Below, in pieces: positions 6,839 through 16,459 of a stretch of DNA of 64,000 bases. This DNA comes from Paraburkholderia monticola. GTDB taxonomy: Bacteria > Pseudomonadota > Gammaproteobacteria > Burkholderiales > Burkholderiaceae. The stretch is from NCBI RefSeq assembly GCF_001580545.1, contig NZ_LRBG01000001.1, positions 186,001 to 250,000 on the forward strand, written 5' to 3'. Under the pieces are notes generated by a model. It was not told the origin of the DNA and did not search any database. It worked only from the letters and a program-made list of their open reading frames with translations. How positions within the stretch are numbered: the stretch's first letter is position 1; the number at the start of each line of letters is the position of its first letter. Made by a program: the position numbers and the translations under genes.

Positions 6839-8083
6839 TCAATACGCCTCGAAGTTTTCGCTGCGTGCCATCAGTGCCAGTCCGACCACGGCAATGCCGC
6901 CGAAGAGCGCCGGCAGCAGGAAGACGTTGGGAAGGCCCAACAATGCGACTCCGAAACCACCCGCGACGCCTCCCAGGGCCGAGGCGAGCGCCGTCGAGCT
7001 CATGAAGATGGCTGACGCCGTTGCGACCGCGTTGGGAAGGAGCCGCTGGGCTACGATGATGCCCAGAACCATAAAGATGCCCCAAACACCGCCCATGAGG
7101 ATTTGTCCAGCGAACATGCCCACCGCGGACGACCACAGCGCAAAGCAAAGATTGGCGAATATCCCCAACGCGGCCGCGAGACACATCAACCACAGGTTAC
7201 CCAGCTTGCGGCCCAGCCCGATGCTGAAGGGCATGATGAGCAACTCGATGAACGGCTGTATCCCGATGACCGCTCCCCGTACGGCCGGGCTCAACTTGAG
7301 TTGCTCTTCCATGTAGACCAGCAGAAATCCGTACTTCACCGGCTCCCCTGCATAGACCAGGACAAAGAGTCCAGTGAAGGTCAGGAGTGGAAGCATGGCA
7401 CGCAAGCTGGAGTGGCTCGCGGGCTCATTCACCGACTCCGGCTTGAGCCTGGCGGTTGGGTTCAGCGCACCGAGAGGTGCGATCTGTAGAAGGATGCAGA
7501 TGGCCGTCATCCAAAGCATGGGGCGCAGGCCGTAGGCAGCGGCCACCCACGCTCCCAGGACTGGCCCGACGATCCATCCACCGGTAAGCGCCATACGGAT
7601 GATGGCAACGACACTTTCATTTGCGTCGCCGGGCTTGTCGCTGAGTTCATCGTGGACCGCCGCAAAAATTTGCGAGGCAGTCGCACCGGAAACCGCCAGC
7701 AATGCGACGGCGATGACGAAAGGCATCCAGATCGACGTAGAGACGGCTATCCCGGCCCAGCCCAGGAAGCCTGCCACGGCACAGAGGCGAAATAGACCGA
7801 GGCGATTGCCACTGCGATCGGAGTAGCGACCGACAAAATACCCGGCGACTGGCGCTGCAAGGCTCGTCAAGTAATAGAATCCCGCCAACGGCAGCGAGGC
7901 GCCGAGTTCCTTCACCAGGAACAGAACGATCTGTGGTGCAGCCGCCGATGTGCCGAGACCCGACAGAAACATCGCAATCGTTGCGCCGAGAAAAAACCTC
8001 GACCCTGCAACTTGACGCAAGGCAGATTTGCTACCGGCTCGGTCAGGCATCGCCACAGATTGACTACCGCTTTGGTCGGACAT
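6839..8083 (-). CDS. MFS transporter, SET (sugar efflux) type (414 aa)
   Basis: Twelve hydrophobic segments follow a short polar N-terminus. Features of the sugar-efflux branch of the MFS are visible: FLSGLGTSAAAPQIVLFLV in helix 1, YFVGRYSDRSGNRLGLF in the loop after helix 2, and RMALTGGWIVGPVLGAW mid-protein. ATG 8083 was chosen over an upstream frame start at 8149 because AGGGGG lies upstream and the extension is not family-like. Substrate is unknown; sugars or small drugs are typical. It lies downstream of pqqD on the same strand, 268 bases away. Confidence 0.87.
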   Translation of the reverse strand: MSDQSGSQSVAMPDRAGSKSALRQVAGSRFFLGATIAMFLSGLGTSAAAPQIVLFLVKELGASLPLAGFYYLTSLAAPVAGYFVGRYSDRSGNRLGLFRLCAVAGFLGWAGIAVSTSIWMPFVIAVALLAVSGATASQIFAAVHDELSDKPGDANESVVAIIRMALTGGWIVGPVLGAWVAAAYGLRPMLWMTAICILLQIAPLGALNPTARLKPESVNEPASHSSLRAMLPLLTFTGLFVLVYAGEPVKYGFLLVYMEEQLKLSPAVRGAVIGIQPFIELLIMPFSIGLGRKLGNLWLMCLAAALGIFANLCFALWSSAVGMFAGQILMGGVWGIFMVLGIIVAQRLLPNAVATASAIFMSSTALASALGGVAGGFGVALLGLPNVFLLPALFGGIAVVGLALMARSENFEAY

Positions 8084-8351
8084 CGTGAATCGAGCCCCCT
8101 GGTTAAGTTCCTGAGCGGGTTCAGCCGCGACCGGTGGTCCGGCGCGCACGCCGGAGATTATCGCAACCGCTTTTCGATTGCCATAGTCATGTCAATGTGG
8201 TCACTTCGGTATTGCTGAAACAAGGGGCGAGGCTTGAAATTGGCAACGCCTGAGCAGCTCGCCAAACATGCGCTAGCAGAGTTCAGAACAGGAACGCTCA
8301 ACGTGCGGCCACATTCTCAACGCTGATGTTCGCGAATGGTCCTGTGCCCTG

Positions 8352-8633
8352 TCAGTCCAACCAGCCGCGCAGTCGCGCATGATCGAGAAAACGGTAGACG
8401 TCGGGCGCAAGCTCGGACGTGCTGAAAAGCCGCTCGAGCTCGCCGATGATGTCGTCGAGCTCGTGCTCTCCGTCGCAACGCGCGAGAATTGCGCCGGCGC
8501 TCGTATTGAGCTTCACCCTGCCTTCGGGATAGAGCAGCACGTAGGCGTCCTGCTCCGCTTCCCACTGCAGGCGGAAGATGCTCCGCAGGCGGGGACGCAG
8601 CGGCACACCGCTGTCCGCGTCAATCGGGTTCAT
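8352..8633 (-). CDS. pqqD: PqqD, PqqA-binding chaperone
   Basis: The 93-residue product is a full PqqD: RPRLRSIFRLQWEAEQDAYVLLYPEG, then LNTSAGAILARCDG and a C-terminal DVYRFLDHARLRGWLD. PqqD is a RiPP recognition element that delivers the PqqA peptide to the radical-SAM enzyme PqqE. The ATG (8631-8633) overlaps the stop of the upstream remnant frame. No pqqE follows: the next 200 bases downstream contain no radical-SAM CxxxCxxC coding sequence. It shares the pqqA transcription unit. Confidence 0.92.
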   Translation of the reverse strand: MNPIDADSGVPLRPRLRSIFRLQWEAEQDAYVLLYPEGRVKLNTSAGAILARCDGEHELDDIIGELERLFSTSELAPDVYRFLDHARLRGWLD

Positions 8634-8758
8634 AGGGGCCACGCCTTGTCGGTCGCATCGCGGATCGAGCAGAGAAGATCGAATCTGAACCGCTGGATAT
8701 CGAGCGCGCACGGCCCGCGACGCCACTCGGGCACCGCGGACGGCACGCCGCAACGGGC
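8630..8758 (-). pseudogene. pqqC: Remnant of pqqC 3' end between pqqA and pqqD
   Basis: Complete pqq operons have pqqB and pqqC between pqqA and pqqD; here only 125 bases separate the two genes. The frame directly after the pqqA stop reads ...ALDIQRFRFDLLCSIRDATDKAW and stops in an ATGA overlap with pqqD. This resembles the C-terminal helix of PqqC (family pattern L-x-F-K-x-D-x-L-W-S-M-L-D-A, recalled from memory), with the Trp and other residues changed. I infer deletion of pqqB and nearly all of pqqC, leaving the junction to pqqD. The match is short and could be coincidence. Confidence 0.45.
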
Positions 8759-8833
8759 TCAACGATTGGCGATATACATCGTGACTTCGAAGCCGAAACG
8801 CAACTCGGTGTACGACGGGGTGATCCAAAGCAT
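8759..8833 (-). CDS. pqqA: PqqA, PQQ precursor peptide (24 aa)
   Basis: The 24-residue peptide MLWITPSYTELRFGFEVTMYIANR has the family signature, including the Glu and Tyr of EVTMY that are cross-linked to form pyrroloquinoline quinone. ATG 8833 follows AAGGAG. A sigma-54 promoter lies 64 bases upstream. With pqqB, pqqC and pqqE absent here, PQQ can be made only if those functions are encoded elsewhere in the genome. Confidence 0.93.
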   Translation of the reverse strand: MLWITPSYTELRFGFEVTMYIANR

Positions 8834-8896
8834 GGCATGTCTCCTTGTTGGCGATTGGATGGCAAACCGCGCCTGATGCGCGGCCGCTCCCTTCAA

Positions 8897-8912
8897 AGCA
8901 AACGACATGCCG
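8897..8912 (-). promoter_or_regulatory. Sigma-54 promoter for pqqA
   Basis: On the minus strand this reads CGGCATGTCGTTTGCT: GGCATG, four bases, TTGCT, matching the -24/-12 consensus (GGCACG-N4-TTGCW) with correct spacing. It is about 64 bases before the pqqA ATG and downstream of an inverted repeat that may bind the adjacent enhancer-binding protein. Confidence 0.75.
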
Positions 8913-9056
8913 ATGTCGATACGCGAGGCACATACACTTCGCACGCAAGCCGCCGAGGGACTGCGGCCATGACATCGGCAATCGGCTGACAGAGGCAGCA
9001 CGAACCCGTCGCCGCACGAGCCGTTCGGGACGGTTGTTGCAGTGTTGAGTTTTGGA

Positions 9057-9087
9057 ACACCGCTGCTGCGGGATGCAACAGCGGTGT
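9057..9087. promoter_or_regulatory. 13-bp inverted repeat upstream of pqqA
   Basis: ACACCGCTGCTGC and GCAACAGCGGTGT pair at 12 of 13 positions around a 5-base loop. The right arm contains TGCAACA; its complement occurs at 9035-9041. These lie 120-190 bases upstream of the pqqA sigma-54 promoter, a usual distance for enhancer sites. The repeat also lies just after the regulator gene, so a terminator is an alternative, but there is no T-tract. Confidence 0.5.
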
Positions 9088-9150
9088 GACAGCACGCAGG
9101 CGAAACAGGTGTGCTGAGAAGAACGCCGCAGTGGGCTCAGAAGAGTTGGC

Positions 9151-11136
<1,986 letters not shown>

Positions 11137-11282
11137 TGTCTCCCTCCTGGAAAGCCCGGTACTTGCCGGACTTTTTCCCTGTTCTATTAAGCAAGCTCCA
11201 GGCCATGTGTCGCAGCTGCCGAAAAGCGGAGCCGCACCCCCCGAGTGTTGCCGATCGCCCGCGATCGTCACCCTGATCCCGG

Positions 11283-11348
11283 TGCAACAGCGCTGCAACT
11301 GTCCTTTTTCTCAACACTCCATCGCCCTGGTTGTACCTGGATGCAACA
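11283..11348. promoter_or_regulatory. Probable enhancer sites upstream of the quinoprotein dehydrogenase
   Basis: TGCAACA occurs at 11283-11289 and 11342-11348, and CTCAACACT at 11310-11318. The same 7-mer (9074-9080, and complement 9035-9041) and the complement of the same 9-mer (9041-9049) occur upstream of the pqqA promoter. The sites lie about 75-140 bases upstream of the -24 element. Shared motifs at both promoters suggest binding by the adjacent sigma-54 activator. Confidence 0.5.
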
Positions 11349-11423
11349 CATGGAGCGCCGTGCGCCCAGCGCTCCCAGCCACACGATTCAGGCGCGCCGC
11401 CCTTGCCGACTCGCTCCCGCGAA

Positions 11424-11439
11424 TGGCATACGACTTGCA
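11424..11439 (+). promoter_or_regulatory. Sigma-54 promoter for the quinoprotein dehydrogenase
   Basis: TGGCATACGACTTGCA matches the -24/-12 consensus TGGCACG-N4-TTGCW with exact spacing. It lies 87 bases before the dehydrogenase ATG, and a sigma-54 enhancer-binding protein gene is divergent from it. Confidence 0.8.
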
Positions 11440-11525
11440 GTAAGGGCATCGCAACCGGATCGACACAGAACAACGAGGCCCCACCTCCCCCGGCACTGCA
11501 TCGACAATCCCCTCAGGAGACGACT

Positions 11526-13253
11526 ATGAAGAACCGTGCGCCCGCCGCAGGCCGGCTGGCTGTCTATGGAGCGAGCCTCGCGATTGCGATGGCAGCGAAC
11601 GTGGCTCCGGTGGACGCCGCCCCGGACTATCCCGCCGTCAGCTACGAGCGGCTCTCGAAAGCACAGAGCGACCCGGGCTGGCTCACCTACTACCGCAGCT
11701 ATAGCGGCCAGTCGCATTCACCGCTGAAGCAGATCGATGCATCGAATGTCGGCGGGCTCAAGGAGGCCTGGAGCTATCAGTTCCCAGCGGATCTCAAGCA
11801 GGGCTTCGAGGCGACACCGATCGTCAACGGCAGCTATCTTTTCGTCAGTACGCCGAAAGACAACGTCTATGCGTTCGATGCCAAGACCGGTACCCAGCTC
11901 TGGAAATACGAGCCGAAGCTCGGCGCGGAATCGTTCAAGACCGCCTGCTGCGATGTCGTCAATCGCGGCGTCGCGCTGTATGGCAAGAACGTCTACGTGG
12001 CGATGCTGAGCGGCGAGGTGGCCGCGCTCGACGCGCAGACCGGCAACGTCGTATGGAAGAAACAGATGTTCGAACCGGGTCTCGGCTACGCGTTCTCGCT
12101 GGCGCCGCTCGCGCTCGACGGCGCGCTCGTCGTGGGCACGTCCGGCGGTGAATACGGAATTCGCGGCTATATCGCCGCCCTCAATCCCGACGACGGCTCG
12201 ATTCTATGGAAGCGCTACACGATCCCGAATGCGGGCGACAAAGGCGGCAACACCTGGCCCGACGGCATGCAGGAACACGGTGGCGGCGCGGCGTGGCTGA
12301 CCGGCACCTATGATGCGGCAACGCAGACGCTGTACTGGGGTGTCGGCAATCCGGGGCCATGGCTTGCGGCCCTGCGTCCCGGCGACAATCTGTACTCCGA
12401 TTCATTGCTCGCGCTCAACCCGAAGACCGGCGACCTGAAGTGGCACTACCAGTACACGCGTAACGATACGTGGGACTACGACGGCGTCAACACGCCGGTG
12501 CTTGCCAACATCAGCTACAAGGGCAAGCAGTATGACGCCATCATTCATGCCGACCGCAACGGCTTCTTCCACGCGATCGACCGCAAGACCGGCAAGCTGA
12601 TCTACGCCGAGCCATTCGTCAAGGCGCTCTCGGTGACGGGCTACACCGCCGACGGCAAGCCGGTGCAGGACGAAACCCGCTTTCCCAAGGCCGGCACGAC
12701 GATCAATACCTGTCCGAGCTTTCTCGGCGGCAAGAACTGGTGGTCCGTCTCCTACGATCCCGAGCGGCACATCGCGGTCGTGCCCGCGCTGCACGCGTGC
12801 ATGAGCCTGTCCGGCAAGTCGGTCAGCTATATGGAGGGCCTGCCCTACCTCGGCGAAGGCTTCGAGATCCAGCCTGAACCGGGCAGCCAGGGTTATGGCG
12901 AGCTGCAGGCCATCGACGTCAATACCGGCAAGAAGCTGTGGGGCCACTGGACCAAGATGCCGTGGAACGGCGGCGTCGCCACGACAGCCAGCGGCCTCGC
13001 CTTCAGCGGCTCGCTCGACGGACATCTGTACGCGTTCGACGTGTCCACGGGCAAGGTGCTGTGGGAGAGCCCGCAACTCGCGAGCGGCATCGTCGCGCAA
13101 CCTTCCGTGTTCGAAGTCGACGGCAAGGAATACGTGGCCGTGCTGGCGGGCTACGGCGGTGCGAATCCGATCTGGGGTGGCCCGATGGCCGATGTCGCGA
13201 AGGACGTTCCGCGCGGCGGCACGCTCTACGTGTTCGCGCTCGATCGCGGCTGA
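11526..13253 (+). CDS. PQQ-dependent alcohol dehydrogenase, predicted lanthanide type (575 aa)
   Basis: A type I periplasmic quinoprotein with a signal peptide (residues 1-35) and an eight-blade propeller. Visible family features are the vicinal Cys141-Cys142 (KTACCDVV), GNPGPW, the active-site WDYDGVN and repeated propeller motifs (GKKLWGHW, GKVLWE). Catalytic Asp317 is followed two residues later by Asp319; that second Asp marks lanthanide-dependent enzymes such as XoxF, ExaF and PedH, while calcium enzymes have Ala, Ser or Thr. ATG 11526 follows CAGGAGA. It oxidises a primary alcohol and passes electrons to the downstream cytochrome. At 575 residues it is near the usual family size. Confidence 0.92.
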   Translation: MKNRAPAAGRLAVYGASLAIAMAANVAPVDAAPDYPAVSYERLSKAQSDPGWLTYYRSYSGQSHSPLKQIDASNVGGLKEAWSYQFPADLKQGFEATPIVNGSYLFVSTPKDNVYAFDAKTGTQLWKYEPKLGAESFKTACCDVVNRGVALYGKNVYVAMLSGEVAALDAQTGNVVWKKQMFEPGLGYAFSLAPLALDGALVVGTSGGEYGIRGYIAALNPDDGSILWKRYTIPNAGDKGGNTWPDGMQEHGGGAAWLTGTYDAATQTLYWGVGNPGPWLAALRPGDNLYSDSLLALNPKTGDLKWHYQYTRNDTWDYDGVNTPVLANISYKGKQYDAIIHADRNGFFHAIDRKTGKLIYAEPFVKALSVTGYTADGKPVQDETRFPKAGTTINTCPSFLGGKNWWSVSYDPERHIAVVPALHACMSLSGKSVSYMEGLPYLGEGFEIQPEPGSQGYGELQAIDVNTGKKLWGHWTKMPWNGGVATTASGLAFSGSLDGHLYAFDVSTGKVLWESPQLASGIVAQPSVFEVDGKEYVAVLAGYGGANPIWGGPMADVAKDVPRGGTLYVFALDRG

Positions 13254-13364
13254 GCCGCCACCGCACCGTCGCCTTTCGCATCCGGCTCTCGCCGTCGCAC
13301 CTCTCCGCGCCCGACAGCAGCCCACCCGGGCGCGGTGTTCCCGCCATCACAGGAACGCACCATC

Positions 13365-14714
13365 ATGAACATTCGACTCACTCACGTCGCGCTCGCCAGC
13401 GCGCTCGTCGCCGGCGCCGCTCAGGTTCCCGCTCAGGTTCCCGCTCAGGTTCCCGCTCAGGTTCCCGCTCAGGTTCCCGCGCACGCATCGTCGAGCGTGC
13501 GCGTTTGCACGCTGCCCGGCAGCCCCTCGGCCGAACTCGACAAGTCGGTCGCTCGCGCGGTGTTGAGCGCCGCGGGCATCGCCGCGACCTTCGCCTCGCG
13601 CGGCATCGACGACGACGGCGGCGACGACGGCGGCGACGACGGCATCTCCGCTCACGAACTCACGAAATCGTTGCAGCGCGACTGCGATGTGATCGCGGGC
13701 TTTCCGCGTTCGAGCGTGGCCGATAGCTCCGACTCGCACCTGCTGTTCTCCCAGGGCTATCTGCACTCCGGCTATGTGAGCGTCACACTGCGCGGCGCCC
13801 ATGCAAACCATACCAGCGTCGCGGCGCCGGATGGCAAGATCACCATTGCCGCCACCTGGTCGAGCCCGTCGCAACTGATCGCGGTCCAGCAGAAGAACGC
13901 CCGCTTCGATCTGGAGACCACCTCCGAGTCGACCGTCGACGCGCTCGCGAAGGGACGCGCCCAACGGGCGATCGTCTGGTACCCGGCCGTGGTGGCCTAC
14001 CGGCACGCGCACCCGCAGCAACACTTCGATGTAGCCGTCGCCGATTCGCCCTATGCCGACTGGAATCTCGTGTTCGCATCGGGACCCGGCACGCAGTCGC
14101 TGCAAAAGCGCATCGATGAGGCGCTCACGCGTCTGCGCAACGATGGCCGGCTCGCCGCGTTGACCCGCAAATGGGCGCTACCCGCCAGCAACGTAGGCAC
14201 CGCAAGCGACCCGTCGACCGCGGCCAGCGCGCTCTGCACGCACGCGAGCCTCATGCATAGCCCCGCGCGTTATCTCGACGGCCCGACCCAGGCATTGCCG
14301 CGCGCGGACGTCTGGCGCACGAGCGGCATGCCGGCCACCGGCGGCTTCATCAAGGTCGCGGCGACAGCCGACGCGCCGTCGTTCGATCACGATCAGGTCG
14401 CGCACGGCGAACACCTGTATGCCGATTCGTGTGCGAAATGCCACGGTGTGAAGCTCGAAGGCAACACCGCCCCATCGTTGAGCGGCCCGGCCTTCGCGCC
14501 GGCAGCGAACTCGCATCTGACGATCGGCGGCATCTATCAGTACATGTCGACCAACATGCCCGCCGATCATCCCGGCAAGATGAGCGACGAGGACTACGCC
14601 GACCTGATGGCCTTCCTGCTCTACACGAATGGCTACGACACCGGCAGCGCGAAGCTGACCGCGCAGGCCGCGCAAGCGTCGACGACACCGCTGAACGCCG
14701 GACCGCGCCACTAG
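13365..14714 (+). CDS. Fusion of periplasmic binding protein (XoxJ-like) and cytochrome c (449 aa)
   Basis: After a signal peptide with a repeated QVPA stretch, residues about 45-275 resemble an extracellular solute-binding type 3 fold (SVRVCTLPGSPS..., IDEALTRLRNDGRLAALTRKWAL). Residues about 330-430 form a class I cytochrome c: CAKCH haem site at 356-360, then NMPADHPGKMSDEDYADLMAFLLY with a Met ligand candidate. In methylotrophs XoxJ and the XoxG cytochrome are separate partners of XoxF, so this appears to be a J-G fusion. An acidic DDDGGDDGGDDG loop sits at residues 82-93. ATG 13365 follows CAGGAA. It should accept electrons from the dehydrogenase. Confidence 0.85.
   Translation: MNIRLTHVALASALVAGAAQVPAQVPAQVPAQVPAQVPAHASSSVRVCTLPGSPSAELDKSVARAVLSAAGIAATFASRGIDDDGGDDGGDDGISAHELTKSLQRDCDVIAGFPRSSVADSSDSHLLFSQGYLHSGYVSVTLRGAHANHTSVAAPDGKITIAATWSSPSQLIAVQQKNARFDLETTSESTVDALAKGRAQRAIVWYPAVVAYRHAHPQQHFDVAVADSPYADWNLVFASGPGTQSLQKRIDEALTRLRNDGRLAALTRKWALPASNVGTASDPSTAASALCTHASLMHSPARYLDGPTQALPRADVWRTSGMPATGGFIKVAATADAPSFDHDQVAHGEHLYADSCAKCHGVKLEGNTAPSLSGPAFAPAANSHLTIGGIYQYMSTNMPADHPGKMSDEDYADLMAFLLYTNGYDTGSAKLTAQAAQASTTPLNAGPRH
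13419..13478 (+). repeat. Five exact tandem copies of a 12-bp unit
   Basis: GCTCAGGTTCCC is repeated five times without a mismatch and encodes AQVP five times near the signal-peptide cleavage region of the fusion protein. Because the unit is a multiple of three, copy-number slippage would change linker length but keep the frame. Confidence 0.95.
13608..13643 (+). repeat. Acidic Asp/Gly coding repeat
   Basis: Codons GAC and GGC alternate in a 12-bp pattern and encode DDDGGDDGGDDG (residues 82-93 of the binding-protein/cytochrome fusion). Dense Asp with Gly spacing could coordinate Ca2+ or a lanthanide ion, but it could also be slippage in GC-rich DNA. Confidence 0.85.
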
Positions 14715-14809
14715 GGCATTGCGTCGTATTCCCTTGCACTGGTTCACCTCGCCACGCCGCTTCACGGGAATGCGGCGCGGGCGACCCATTTCTTGCTCAG
14801 GACATCGTC

Positions 14810-15124
14810 ATGGTCTCTCATCACCGCAGACGTTTCCTTCTCCAGGCCGCGGGCCTGTGTGCCGCACTCGCGAGCGCCGACATCGCGCTCGCCGCGCCGC
14901 CCCCCGTCGATGAAAACGACACCACGGCCAGTTCGCTCGGCTACCGTGCGAAGGCGAGCAGCGTCGACGCGGCGAAGTTCCCCAAGTACCACGCCGGCCA
15001 GACCTGCGCGAACTGCCGTTTCTACACCGGCGCAACGGGCGACGCCGCCGGCCCATGCCCGATGTTCCCGGGCAAATCCGTGTCGGCTGACGGCTGGTGC
15101 AACGTCTATGCGCCACGAACTTGA
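14810..15124 (+). CDS. High-potential iron-sulfur protein (HiPIP), Tat-exported (104 aa)
   Basis: The N-terminus HRRRFLLQAAGLCAALASADIALA is a Tat signal with the twin-Arg motif. The mature part has the HiPIP cysteine pattern C-x2-C-x15-C-x13-C (CANCRFYTG...GPCPMFPG...GWCNVY) for one [4Fe-4S] cluster. HiPIPs are periplasmic one-electron carriers. It follows the dehydrogenase and cytochrome genes by 95 bases in the same direction, so it probably carries electrons from this alcohol-oxidation chain to a terminal oxidase. Confidence 0.9.
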   Translation: MVSHHRRRFLLQAAGLCAALASADIALAAPPPVDENDTTASSLGYRAKASSVDAAKFPKYHAGQTCANCRFYTGATGDAAGPCPMFPGKSVSADGWCNVYAPRT

Positions 15125-15259
15125 GCATCTGGCGCCCTGCGCGCGCGCGGTTTAGACTGCGCGCAGGGCCCGGTCTCCAGAGCGCGTCGAAGCGGTGCGC
15201 CACGGCCGATGTCGAGGCCGGCCAGCGTCATTCGCCACAACTGCGTCGAGGAGTGGGCA

Positions 15260-16264
15260 ATGGATATCGTGCTGGCCATGAGAGTGTTCGCGCGCGTCGT
15301 CGAAGCGAACAGCTTCACCCGCGCGGCCGAAACCCTCGACATGCCACGCGCCCGCGTGACCGTGACCGTCCAGGCGCTCGAAGCACGCCTCAAGACACGC
15401 CTGCTGCAACGCACGACCCGCACGCTCAACCTCACAACGGACGGTGCCGCCTACTACGAGCGCTGCCTGCGCGTGCTAGCGGACATCGACGACATCGAAA
15501 GTTCGTTCCTCGGCAAGCAGCGCACCCCGCGCGGCAGGCTGCGGGTGGACATGCCGGGCGCGCTCGGGCGTCTCGTCGTCATGCCCGCGCTGGGCGAGTT
15601 TCACGAGCGGTATCCCGAGATCGACCTGATGCTCGGCCTCGGCGACAAGCCGCTCGATCTCGTCCAGGAAGGCATCGACTGCGTGGTGCGCATCGGCACC
15701 TTGCAGGACTCGTCGCTCGTGGCGAGACGTGTCGGTATCTACGAGGCCGTCACCGTCGCCAGCCCGGCTTACCTGCAGAAGGCGGGCACGCCGCAAACGC
15801 TGGCCGAGCTCGCCAACCATCGCACGGTCAACTACTACTGGAGCCGCACGGGCCGCGTCATGCCGCTCACGTTCGAAGTGGACGGCGAAGTGGTCGAGGT
15901 GAAGATGCGCGGCGCGCTCGCAGTGAACGACGCCGAGGCCTATCTGCGCAGCGCGCTCAGCGGTTTCGGCATCGTCCAGGGCGCACGCTTCATGGCGCTG
16001 CCCTATCTGCAATCCGGCGCATTGATCGAGATTCTCTCGCCGTGGAAGCCGCCTCCACTTCCTATTTCCGCGGTGTATCCCCACAACCGCCATTTGTCGG
16101 CGACCGTCAGCGCGTTCATCGACTGGATCGCCGAACTGCTTCGCCATAGCCCGTTGTTCGCGAGCACACCCGAGCTCGATGCGCGCTGCCGCCCCACTAG
16201 CGCCGCCGGCCCCGATGCCGAGCCGATCGATCTCGACGGCGACGAAGCGGAACCGATCGCCTAG
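15260..16264 (+). CDS. LysR-family transcriptional regulator (334 aa)
   Basis: The N-terminal helix-turn-helix is clear (MRVFARVVEANSFTRAAETL, RTTRTLNLTTDGAAYYERC), followed by a LysR substrate-binding domain (RGRLRVDMPGALGRLVVMPAL, DCVVRIGTLQDSSLVARRVG). ATG 15260 follows GAGGAG. The C-terminus has an extra acidic tail (EPIDLDGDEAEPIA) beyond the usual end, making it slightly longer than the standard 300 residues. It precedes an SDR/NTF2-like operon in the same direction and probably regulates it through the repeats at 16291-16381. Confidence 0.92.
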   Translation: MDIVLAMRVFARVVEANSFTRAAETLDMPRARVTVTVQALEARLKTRLLQRTTRTLNLTTDGAAYYERCLRVLADIDDIESSFLGKQRTPRGRLRVDMPGALGRLVVMPALGEFHERYPEIDLMLGLGDKPLDLVQEGIDCVVRIGTLQDSSLVARRVGIYEAVTVASPAYLQKAGTPQTLAELANHRTVNYYWSRTGRVMPLTFEVDGEVVEVKMRGALAVNDAEAYLRSALSGFGIVQGARFMALPYLQSGALIEILSPWKPPPLPISAVYPHNRHLSATVSAFIDWIAELLRHSPLFASTPELDARCRPTSAAGPDAEPIDLDGDEAEPIA

Positions 16265-16290
16265 CCGAGGCACGCGCCACGGCGGAACAC

Positions 16291-16381
16291 CCATTGTTCT
16301 TCTCTGGCGAAACACTGTTGAAGTGATTGCGGGATTTATCGGCCCGCGAGCGTAGACCACAATTCGACCATTGTTCGTCTC
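16291..16381. promoter_or_regulatory. Repeated 14-mer and inverted repeat, probable LysR operator
   Basis: CCATTGTTCTTCTC (16291-16304) and CCATTGTTCGTCTC (16368-16381) are near-identical direct repeats 77 bases apart. The second overlaps ACAAT-N6-ATTGT (16359-16374), a perfect inverted repeat of LysR-box type. They lie between the LysR gene and the SDR gene. Confidence 0.55.
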
Positions 16382-16459
16382 AGTGAGAGCGCAGTGCGCG
16401 AGGCCAATACGACGCGCACCGGTAGCCCTCCCCCTTCTCTATCAGCAGGAACACCCATC

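Noticed and set aside
12402..13325. Minus-strand open frame opposite the quinoprotein gene
   Set aside because: Shadow of a GC-rich gene; the plus-strand product is a clear quinoprotein dehydrogenase.
13419..13478. CRISPR-like repeat
   Set aside because: Units are 12 bp with no spacers and lie in a coding frame; a coding tandem repeat.
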